From: Firmicutes bacterium UBA1702
Lineage (GTDB): Bacteria > Bacillota > Clostridia > Peptostreptococcales > Anaerovoracaceae
DNA length: 29,994 nt
Assembly: GCA_002320005.1 (NCBI GenBank)
Contig: DCJK01000009.1
Coordinates: 1 to 29,994, forward strand
Direction: 5' to 3'
A program made the translations under genes and the position numbers. The notes under the pieces were generated by a model. The model saw only the letters and a program-made list of their open reading frames with translations. It did not search any database and was not told where the DNA came from. How positions within the stretch are numbered: position 1 is the first letter of the stretch; each line of letters starts with the position of its first letter. Positions 24,583-29,994 of this stretch are shown piece by piece.

Positions 24583-24735
24583 ATTAACGATTACTCCTTT
24601 CTTGCCTTTCCCCTGAAAGGCAGAATTGGTACTCCATAAAAAAACCTTGCCGGCATAGACAGGCAAGGTCAATATTTTATATTGTACCTCGGCGGGAAAT
24701 TAAGCTTGTGCACCCGCTGTCTACGGTTTTACTTT
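24583..24735 (-). ncRNA. L10 leader (ribosomal protein autoregulatory RNA)
   Basis: The leader between rplA and rplJ carries, on the minus strand, the known L10-leader core: CCGTAGACAG, GCGGGTG, a TTAATTTCCCGC arm and CCGAGGT. L10-L12 complex binds this kink-turn structure in many Bacillota. Downstream lies an intrinsic terminator (listed separately). The core segment GTAGACAG (24724-24717) can also pair with CTGTCTAT in the terminator's loop (24662-24655). This gives two alternative folds and a plausible attenuation switch. Confidence 0.85.
24637..24669 (-). terminator. Attenuator of the L10 leader
   Basis: ACCTTGCC / GGCAAGGT (24662-24669 with 24644-24651) form an 8-base stem followed on the minus strand by seven T. 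It lies between the L10-binding core and rplJ, so termination here would lower L10 and L12 synthesis. Confidence 0.88.
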
Positions 24736-24762
24736 CGTATTCTGTTTAAAATCCACCGCGGA

Positions 24763-25461
24763 TTAGAACTGGATAAGTGCAGGGTTTACCTTTACTCCAG
24801 GGCCCATTGTTGCGGCAACGGTAACGCTCTTCAGATACTGTCCCTTTGCAGCAGCAGGCTTAGCCTTTACAACTGCTTCAAGAAGTGCGTTAAAGTTTTC
24901 GGTTAACTTTTCCGGTCCGAATGAAGCCTTTCCGATTGGTGTATGGATGATGTTGGTCTTGTCAAGTCTGTACTCAACTTTACCTGCTTTGATCTCCTGC
25001 AGAGCTTTTTCAACATCCATGGTAACTGTTCCTGATTTAGGGTTTGGCATCAGTCCCTTAGGGCCGAGGATCTTACCTAATCTACCTACAACACCCATCA
25101 TGTCCGGAGTTGCAACTACCACATCAAAGTCAAACCAGTTCTCGGTCTGAATCTTCTGTGCCATTTCTTCTGCTCCTACATAATCAGCGCCGGCAGCTTC
25201 TGCTTCCTGTGCCTTAGGTCCTTTTGCAAATACAAGAACTCTCTTTGTCTTACCTGTTCCGTGAGGAAGAACAATAGCGCCTCTAACCTGCTGGTCAGCG
25301 TGTCTTCCGTCAACGCCAAGTCTGATGTGTACTTCGATGGTTTCATCGAATTTTGCTTTTGAAGTTTCAACAGCAATTTTCATTGCTTCAGGAACTTCGT
25401 GTAAAGCTGCCTTGTCGTAGCTTGCAACTGCAGCTTTGTAGTTTTTACCTCTTTTAGGCAT
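24763..25461 (-). CDS. rplA: 50S ribosomal protein L1
   Basis: L1 forms the mobile stalk at the ribosomal E site, 232 residues. The conserved FDETIEVHIRLGVDGRHADQQVRGAIVLPHGTGK region (about 38-71) and GRLGKILGPKGLMPNPKSGTV (about 126-146) are intact, with the second domain inserted between the two halves of the first. The ATG start has AGGAGG upstream. It lies 45 bases after rplK. In several bacteria L1 represses the L11-L1 operon; I see no obvious L1 site here. Confidence 0.98.
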   Translation of the reverse strand: MPKRGKNYKAAVASYDKAALHEVPEAMKIAVETSKAKFDETIEVHIRLGVDGRHADQQVRGAIVLPHGTGKTKRVLVFAKGPKAQEAEAAGADYVGAEEMAQKIQTENWFDFDVVVATPDMMGVVGRLGKILGPKGLMPNPKSGTVTMDVEKALQEIKAGKVEYRLDKTNIIHTPIGKASFGPEKLTENFNALLEAVVKAKPAAAKGQYLKSVTVAATMGPGVKVNPALIQF

Positions 25462-25506
25462 TTTGTTTACCTCCTTGTGGTATTAGCGACACAAGTCTCC
25501 CACTTA

Positions 25507-25932
25507 CTAATCTTCAATAACTATACCCATGCTTCTTGCAGTACCTTTAATCATCTCTGTTGCTGCTTCCAAGCTTGCTGCGTTTAAGTCAGGCATCTTA
25601 GTCTTAGCGATTTCTTCTGCCTGTGCTCTTGTCAGTGTGGCAACCTTTTTCTTGTTAGGTTCGCCGGAAGCTGAATCAAGACCTGCTGCTTTTTTCAGCA
25701 GAACTGCTGCAGGCGGTGTCTTGCAGATGAATGTAAAGGATCTGTCAGCATATACCGTGATAACTACAGGGATGATCATTCCCTTCTGGTCCTGAGTTCT
25801 TGCGTTGAACTGCTTACAGAAATCCATAATGTTAACGCCTTTCTGACCGAGGGCAGGACCTACCGGAGGTGCCGGATTAGCATTGCCTGCAGGTATCTGA
25901 AGTTTGATATAGCCTTCAACCTTCTTAGCCAT
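25507..25932 (-). CDS. rplK: 50S ribosomal protein L11
   Basis: L11 binds the GTPase-associated centre of 23S rRNA and is the thiostrepton and RelA-stimulation site, 141 residues. The N-terminal domain with PAGNANPAPPVGPALGQKGVNIMDFCKQFN (proline helix) and the RNA-binding C-terminal domain ending KGTARSMGIVIED are complete. AAAGGAG precedes the ATG. It lies 38 bases after nusG. Confidence 0.98.
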   Translation of the reverse strand: MAKKVEGYIKLQIPAGNANPAPPVGPALGQKGVNIMDFCKQFNARTQDQKGMIIPVVITVYADRSFTFICKTPPAAVLLKKAAGLDSASGEPNKKKVATLTRAQAEEIAKTKMPDLNAASLEAATEMIKGTARSMGIVIED

Positions 25933-25970
25933 TCCTTTTTCTCCTTTCTATAGATTTTCAGAGTCAGACT

Positions 25971-26546
25971 CTAATTGATTTTATCCACCTGGCTGAACTC
26001 AAGTTCAACAGGTGTCTCTCTTCCGAACATGGAAACCTTAACTCGCAGTACCTGTTTTTCTTTGTTTATCTCTTCCACTACGCCCATAAAGCTCTCGAAA
26101 GGACCGCTGATAACGCGTACCGTTTCTCCGACTTCCACATCCAGATCGATGTACACTTTTTCGATGCCCATTCTGGCAACTTCTTCGTCTGTTAAAGGAA
26201 TAGGCTCTGAGCCATGTCCTACGAAGCCTGTAACACCTTGCGTGTTTCTTACCAGATACCAGGACTCATTGGTTACAATCATCTTTATGATTACATACCC
26301 CGGAAACATCTTTTTGGTCTTTATTTTTCTTTGACCGTCTTTGATTTCAACTCTGTCTTCCGTCGGTACAACAATGTCGATAATTAAATCCTGCATTCCG
26401 CGGTTCTCAACCATCTTTTCGATATTCACTTTTACTTTGTTTTCGTGACCGGAATATGTGTGGACAACATACCACTTGGCCTTTCCGTCTCCACGGAGAC
26501 CTTCCCCTTCAAGAGGAGAAACGCCTTTGTTTTCAATATCAGACAT
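25971..26546 (-). CDS. nusG: Transcription termination/antitermination factor NusG
   Basis: This is the RNA polymerase processivity and pausing factor, 191 residues. The NGN domain starts at KWYVVHTYSGHENKV (about 24-38) and includes KKMFPGYVIIKM. The KOW domain has GETVRVISGPFESFMGVVEEI near the C-terminus. About 20 residues precede the NGN domain, somewhat more than in Bacillus. The ATG start has a moderate GAGAAGG site. It lies 68 bases after secE in the usual order. Confidence 0.98.
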   Translation of the reverse strand: MSDIENKGVSPLEGEGLRGDGKAKWYVVHTYSGHENKVKVNIEKMVENRGMQDLIIDIVVPTEDRVEIKDGQRKIKTKKMFPGYVIIKMIVTNESWYLVRNTQGVTGFVGHGSEPIPLTDEEVARMGIEKVYIDLDVEVGETVRVISGPFESFMGVVEEINKEKQVLRVKVSMFGRETPVELEFSQVDKIN

Positions 26547-26614
26547 TTTCTGTACCTTCTCTTTTCATTTATTTTGAAGTAAATTCAGATTGCTCCTTTG
26601 CGGATTTTGTCAAA

Positions 26615-26830
26615 TTAGCTTAACGTTACTCCCAAAACTGCTCTAAGAGCGGCTAAAACACCTGTATCAATCAACCAAAAACCCAGTGCAAATACAGCGC
26701 ATGTCAAAATAACCACGCCTGTGTAAGACACCATCTCTTTTTTTGTAGGCCAAACAACTTTTTTCATTTCGGTTTTTATACCTCTGTAGTATTCGCCGAA
26801 ACCGCCTTTTTTCTTTTTCTCTTTTGCCAT
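26615..26830 (-). CDS. secE: Preprotein translocase subunit SecE
   Basis: This is the small clamp subunit of the SecYEG channel, 71 residues in the short single-helix form typical of Gram-positives. A basic N-terminus leads to the amphipathic helix with the conserved EMKKVVWPTKKEM (21-33), followed by one membrane segment (about 37-60). AAGGAG precedes the ATG. It starts 16 bases after rpmG. Confidence 0.97.
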   Translation of the reverse strand: MAKEKKKKGGFGEYYRGIKTEMKKVVWPTKKEMVSYTGVVILTCAVFALGFWLIDTGVLAALRAVLGVTLS

Positions 26831-26846
26831 ATCGCTCTCTCCTTAA

Positions 26847-26996
26847 TTACTTAGTTTCTTTGTGAAGAGTGTGCTTTTTGCAGAATCTACAGTATTTCTG
26901 CATTTCAATACGGTCAGGGTCGTTCTTTTTGTTTTTCATCGTATTGTAGTTTCTCTGCTTACATTCTGTGCATGCCAGCATTACTTTAACTCTCAT
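26847..26996 (-). CDS. rpmG: 50S ribosomal protein L33
   Basis: This 49-residue protein was read directly from the minus strand; it begins MRVKVMLACTECK. It keeps all four zinc-ribbon cysteines (C9, C12, C36, C39), so it is the zinc-containing form rather than the zinc-independent version some bacteria induce under zinc limitation. GGAGG lies about 8 bases before the ATG. It is the first gene of rpmG-secE-nusG-rplKAJL. Confidence 0.97.
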   Translation of the reverse strand: MRVKVMLACTECKQRNYNTMKNKKNDPDRIEMQKYCRFCKKHTLHKETK

Positions 26997-27025
26997 GTCG
27001 ATTTCCTCCGTTTTACTTCAAATTT

Positions 27026-27046
27026 CAAAGCTTTTTGCAAGCTTTG
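27026..27046 (-). promoter_or_regulatory. Hairpin in the rpmG leader
   Basis: CAAAGCTT and AAGCTTTG form a perfect 8-base stem with a 5-base loop between the inferred transcription start (near 27069) and the rpmG ribosome site. No T-run follows, so it is more likely a leader structure than a terminator. Confidence 0.55.
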
Positions 27047-27075
27047 CTGCTTAATAATCATAAAGTCGCCTATTT

Positions 27076-27104
27076 ATTATAAATCAGCCGTTTGTCAATG
27101 TCAA
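27076..27104 (-). promoter_or_regulatory. Full-consensus promoter of rpmG-secE-nusG-rplKAJL
   Basis: On the minus strand a perfect TTGACA (27099-27104), an exact 17-base spacer and a perfect TATAAT (27076-27081) form an ideal vegetative promoter. A second TTGACA immediately follows the first (27093-27098). Confidence 0.9.
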
Positions 27105-27141
27105 CACGCTTTTAATTATTTATGTTGCTTTTATATGGTTT

Positions 27142-27675
27142 TTACAGTATTTCAGGGTCGTCGCCGCTGAGTTCCTCTCTGCTTTTATTGTACTTTCTGT
27201 AATCATCGGATTCCTCCGACGGTACATCGACTTCAACATATACACCCGATGCAGTTGACATTATTTCGCCGCTCTCGTCGACTATTTCGGACGTTGCGTA
27301 GCAGCATCTTCCCTCCGCATGCTCCACTCTGCCATAGGCATACATTTTTTTGCCCACCTCAATAGGTTTTTTATATTTAACGGTCATTTCTGCCGTAACA
27401 TATCTGGGCTGGGCTTCTTCCGGTTCTGACAAAATGCAGTTAAGTGTGGAGCGTCCCATGACTTCATCCAGCACTGCTCCCGAAAGACCCCCGTGCATTA
27501 TATTGTTATGACCTTCGTGTATTTTTCCTGCAATGAATACGGTAGCAACTTCTCCGCCCTCAAGGTCATAAAATCTGCACCCGAGAGAAGCTGTGTTATC
27601 TTTGCCGCAGGTTATGCTGTTAGCGGTTACCAGCTGTTTGTCCAGAACTTTCCGTTTAATTCTTGTTGTTTTCAT
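27142..27675 (-). CDS. PaaI-type hot-dog fold thioesterase
   Basis: This is a predicted acyl-CoA thioesterase, 177 residues, with one hot-dog domain. The conserved helix IMHGGLSGAVLDEVMG (59-74) carries the HGG motif and the acidic residue after it, and AEMTVKYKKPIEVGKKMYAYGRV is the following strand pair. The last 25 residues are charged and look unstructured. The ATG directly follows the stop of the upstream LCP gene (TAA-ATG, no gap), and the ribosome site is weak, so translation is probably coupled. The acyl substrate is unknown. Confidence 0.85.
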   Translation of the reverse strand: MKTTRIKRKVLDKQLVTANSITCGKDNTASLGCRFYDLEGGEVATVFIAGKIHEGHNNIMHGGLSGAVLDEVMGRSTLNCILSEPEEAQPRYVTAEMTVKYKKPIEVGKKMYAYGRVEHAEGRCCYATSEIVDESGEIMSTASGVYVEVDVPSEESDDYRKYNKSREELSGDDPEIL

Positions 27676-29151
27676 TTACTCTTCATCTCTAATCTGCATA
27701 ATTTTGTCAAGAGCTGCCGCCACCTGCGCCTCATCCTTGGCTACTATTGAAGCATAATCTCCCAGAGAGTAGCAGAATCCCGAATCAGGTTCGCCTTTGA
27801 TGGCCTGCTTCTCAATGGTCCATCCGCTCATATCCTTGAGCTGCATCTTAACCAGCGACGCCATGTCACTTTTGCTCATGTCTGTCTCTAAGTTTCCCTT
27901 GATGGCTCCCAGTATGGATGTGTAGTCGGTCAGTATAGTAGTGCTGCCGGTGGCCTTGTCTATGATTGCTTCAAGTATGAGCTGCTGATTTTCGTTGCGG
28001 CGCATATCTCCATCTACCCATGACTGTCTTTCTCTGCTGTATGCCAGTGCCATGGAGCCATCCAGGTGATTATAGCCTTCGTAGAAAGTATAATACTCTT
28101 CCATTCCATGGGTAGTGAAGGTATATGGTGAATCTATGTCTATACCGCCGATGGCATCAACCAGCTTTGTAATGGTTGAATAATTTACCTTTGCATAGTA
28201 GTTTATCTCTATGCCCAGCAGTTCCTCCACAGCTCCCACAGTTTCCTGAACGCCGTAAAGGCCGGAATGTGTCAGCTTATCCATGGAGTCCTTGCTTGGA
28301 AGTTCAACATAATAATCTCTCGGTATGGAAGTTATAAGTATTTTTCTGGTTTTCGGATTTACCGTGACCACCATATTAACATCACTTCTGGATACATTGC
28401 TTATATCCCCTGTAATATCCAGTCCGCTCACAAGCACATTGAAAGGCTCCTCGGTAACATTCACATGGCTTGTCCTGCTTTTCTTCTGAACTTCAACGGA
28501 AATCTTATATATGACTCTGGTTCCGTCTTTCAGGTAATCATCATTGTCAGTTATGGTGCCATAGGATGCTGCGCTTATGAATACAGCCGGATACGATTCA
28601 TCCATCAGCTGATTCATCAGCTCCGGAAGTTCTTCTTCGTATTCATATCTGATGCTTACCTCGTCTTTGAGCTTGTTTCTTGCTTCAGCATAAACGGAAT
28701 CAGCAGAGGCATGTACGCCTACGGTTTTCCCCGACAGCTGAGCTGCTTCTTCGTATTCTGAGTCATCTTTGACCACAAGGTAGAATTCTTCTTTTGCCTG
28801 GCCTATTTTTGTTATGTCATTGAGGAAGCCTATGGTCTCCGCCATATAGTATGTTCCCACACCAAAGGCTGCTATCAGCAGAACCGCAAATATCGCGGCA
28901 ATTCTTTTTCGCTTGGGTTTTCCTCTGCGGCTGAACATTACCGGCACGATGAACAGCGATATCAGTATCAGAATGCCTATAACTGTATAGAGATACTTTG
29001 CCGGCAGCACATTCAGCCAGAGCAGAAGGCCTATAAAGCACAGCGCCAGAACTGTATATATTACCGAAATTACTCTGTAAAATCTGTTGCCTTTTGCACG
29101 TTTGGCTTCTTTCCTGGCCTGCTTTTCCTCTCTCTTTCTGTCGCTTCGCAT
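27676..29151 (-). CDS. LytR-CpsA-Psr (LCP) family cell-wall glycopolymer transferase
   Basis: LCP proteins attach teichoic acids or other glycopolymers from lipid carriers to peptidoglycan. The product has 491 residues. A basic cytoplasmic N-terminus precedes three membrane segments (about 25-47, 52-72, 84-104). Residues 120-225 form an outside domain resembling a small solute-binding fold (GKTVGVHASADSV). The LCP domain (about 236-405) has NVLVSGLDITGD, RSDVNMVV (256-263), SIPRD (275-279) and the YSRERQSWVDGDMRRNENQQ-region arginines (R373, R384, R385). The start ATG has no close strong ribosome site. A promoter is visible upstream, with a terminator-shaped hairpin just after it. Confidence 0.92.
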   Translation of the reverse strand: MRSDRKREEKQARKEAKRAKGNRFYRVISVIYTVLALCFIGLLLWLNVLPAKYLYTVIGILILISLFIVPVMFSRRGKPKRKRIAAIFAVLLIAAFGVGTYYMAETIGFLNDITKIGQAKEEFYLVVKDDSEYEEAAQLSGKTVGVHASADSVYAEARNKLKDEVSIRYEYEEELPELMNQLMDESYPAVFISAASYGTITDNDDYLKDGTRVIYKISVEVQKKSRTSHVNVTEEPFNVLVSGLDITGDISNVSRSDVNMVVTVNPKTRKILITSIPRDYYVELPSKDSMDKLTHSGLYGVQETVGAVEELLGIEINYYAKVNYSTITKLVDAIGGIDIDSPYTFTTHGMEEYYTFYEGYNHLDGSMALAYSRERQSWVDGDMRRNENQQLILEAIIDKATGSTTILTDYTSILGAIKGNLETDMSKSDMASLVKMQLKDMSGWTIEKQAIKGEPDSGFCYSLGDYASIVAKDEAQVAAALDKIMQIRDEE

Positions 29152-29212
29152 GGTTATCTTATCCCGTTTCCTTTCAATGTTGTCTTCAAATCCCTTTCAT
29201 TATTCCCACAAT

Positions 29213-29236
29213 AAAAAGCCTCTTTCAAGGCTTTTT
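29213..29236. terminator. Hairpin with T-runs between nitroreductase and LCP genes
   Basis: AAAAAGCCT / AGGCTTTTT form a 9-base stem around a 6-base loop, A/T rich at the base, so it has a T-run on either strand. On the minus strand TTTTTATT follows. It may end nitroreductase transcripts, but it lies downstream of the LCP promoter, at the very start of the LCP message. Confidence 0.8.
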
Positions 29237-29245
29237 ACCATGCAT

Positions 29246-29274
29246 ATTATATATCCTTTTGTCCGTGATGACAA
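29246..29274 (-). promoter_or_regulatory. Promoter of the LCP-thioesterase pair
   Basis: On the minus strand TTGTCA (29269-29274), a 17-base spacer and a perfect TATAAT (29246-29251). Transcription would start near 29239, a few bases before the hairpin at 29236-29213, leaving a leader of about 88 bases before the LCP start codon. Confidence 0.75.
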
Positions 29275-29341
29275 CCTTTTATTGCCAAACTTCATAAAAC
29301 TTTTACGGTTCCGTACTGCCTGCTTCAGGCCGCGAACACAA

Positions 29342-29887
29342 TCAGGCAAAGGTCAGCAGTTTTGATGCGTCCTTCCGCGGCGGTGCAGCCGGGTCGATAT
29401 CAGGATAGCCTATAGGAATCAGTGCTGCCAGCTGTTGTCCTTCAGGAATATCTACGATTTTTTTGATTTCCTCCTCGTCAAAATATCCCATGATTACCGT
29501 TCCCAGTCCTTTCTCATGAGCTGCCAGACAGAATGTCTGAGCTGCAACTCCCGCATCGAACATCTGGAAACCCCCTTCTTTGAGGGTCGAATAGCTTCCG
29601 TCTCTTTCAAAGCCGGAGCGTCCTTCAACAAAAGTAAGCAAAACCAGTGCCGGAGCGGCTGACATAACCGGAACGTTGCCTGCGAATCCGTAAGCACACT
29701 TTTCGTTGGCCAGTGCTTTTATCTTCTCCGGATCATCTACAACTATGTATCTTGCGATCTGAGTGTTCTTCCATGACGGAGCGTATGCAGCAACATTGAC
29801 TATTTCTTCAATGAGCTGGCGGGGGACTTTCCTGTCCTGGAATTTTCTGATGCTTCTTCTTTCTTTAATACCGGTAATTAAATCCAT
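29342..29887 (-). CDS. Nitroreductase-family flavoprotein
   Basis: This is a predicted FMN-dependent oxidoreductase of the nitroreductase superfamily, 181 residues from the ATG at 29887, which has AAAGGAAA about 9 bases upstream. An in-frame TTG at 29917 lies inside a palindrome and has no ribosome site. RRSIRKF (10-16) binds FMN phosphate, APSWKNTQ (36-43) is the usual APS-x-x-NTQ segment, GLGTVIMGYF and the LIPIGYPD strand follow. The substrate is unknown. It appears to be a single-gene transcript. Confidence 0.9.
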   Translation of the reverse strand: MDLITGIKERRSIRKFQDRKVPRQLIEEIVNVAAYAPSWKNTQIARYIVVDDPEKIKALANEKCAYGFAGNVPVMSAAPALVLLTFVEGRSGFERDGSYSTLKEGGFQMFDAGVAAQTFCLAAHEKGLGTVIMGYFDEEEIKKIVDIPEGQQLAALIPIGYPDIDPAAPPRKDASKLLTFA

Positions 29888-29907
29888 CTTTAAATTTCCT
29901 TTCTGAA

Positions 29908-29917
29908 TTGTATACAA
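29908..29917. promoter_or_regulatory. Palindrome TTGTATACAA downstream of the nitroreductase promoter
   Basis: A perfect 10-base palindrome lies about 7-16 bases after the inferred transcription start. Sites of this shape are used by some GntR-family repressors. No regulator gene is adjacent in this window, so an operator role is a guess. Confidence 0.4.
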
Positions 29918-29930
29918 GGTTTACCAGATA

Positions 29931-29959
29931 ATTGTACCATTAAAGTCGGCAGGGAGCAA
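29931..29959 (-). promoter_or_regulatory. Promoter of the nitroreductase gene
   Basis: On the minus strand TTGCTC (29954-29959), a 17-base spacer and TACAAT (29931-29936). Transcription would begin near 29924, leaving a leader of about 37 bases. Confidence 0.6.
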
Positions 29960-29970
29960 GGGAAGTTTTA

Positions 29971-29994
29971 GCCGCAGGGCTTCATGAAAGGCAA
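29971..29994. repeat. Right copy of the 24-base terminal direct repeat
   Basis: These bases are identical to window positions 1-24; this copy is cut by the right edge. See the left copy for interpretation. Confidence 0.85.

Noticed and set aside
24583..24672. N-terminal extension of rplJ
   Set aside because: It would translate through the L10 attenuator and the ribosome site; the family begins near MSVEAQ.
1..29994. The window as a complete circular plasmid or phage
   Set aside because: Despite matching ends, the content is core chromosomal and there is no replication, partition, capsid or integrase gene.

Overview
The window is a stretch of bacterial chromosome from a low-to-moderate GC Gram-positive organism. 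A class Clostridia member of the Bacillota, possibly near the Anaerovoracaceae / Family XIII group, fits best. The reasons are the ribosomal and RNA polymerase gene order, the long (138-residue) form of S12, strong AGGAGG ribosome binding sites, and an LCP-type wall protein. The genus cannot be fixed from the sequence alone.

The backbone is the classical rpmG-secE-nusG-rplK-rplA-rplJ-rplL / rpoB-rpoC-rpsL-rpsG-fusA-tuf supercluster, all on the minus strand and in the usual order. It is cut in two: rplL and rpoB, normally adjacent, are separated by about 11.5 kb. Each half keeps its own control. A consensus promoter and leader hairpin precede rpmG, an L10 leader with attenuator precedes rplJ, and a terminator follows rplL. 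rpoB has its own promoter, rpsL has a promoter at the end of rpoC, a strongly structured 250-base spacer precedes rpsG, and a terminator follows tuf.

The inserted block is mostly on the plus strand. First comes a small operon: a membrane-anchored MerR regulator, a short membrane protein resembling the regulator's own C-terminal half, and a YbjQ-family protein. Then comes a complete phosphate operon, pstS-pstC-pstA-pstB-phoU-phoB-phoR, with overlapping or one-base junctions after pstC. An ArsB/NhaD-type permease with its own promoter follows. Convergent to it lies a minus-strand Na/Pi cotransporter with a PhoU-like tail. pstS and the cotransporter share a Pho-box-like element with identical geometry (TTTACA-N5-TTTACA-N8-ATAACA), so PhoB/PhoR probably controls both the high-affinity ABC route and the sodium-coupled route.

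To the right of rpmG are a hot-dog thioesterase, an LCP-family protein and a nitroreductase, all on the minus strand.

The observations most worth following are: a PstS whose two halves are in circularly permuted order; the shared Pho box and the run of 11-base-phased repeats before the cotransporter; the structured RNA before rpsG; the phosphate block splitting the rplL-rpoB junction; and the membrane-tethered MerR with its sibling. The first and last 24 bases of the window are identical, which looks like an assembly or contig-closure effect and is not good evidence for a small circular replicon. No transposase, integrase, tRNA, rRNA or CRISPR array was seen, and no gene-free stretch exceeds about 250 bases.
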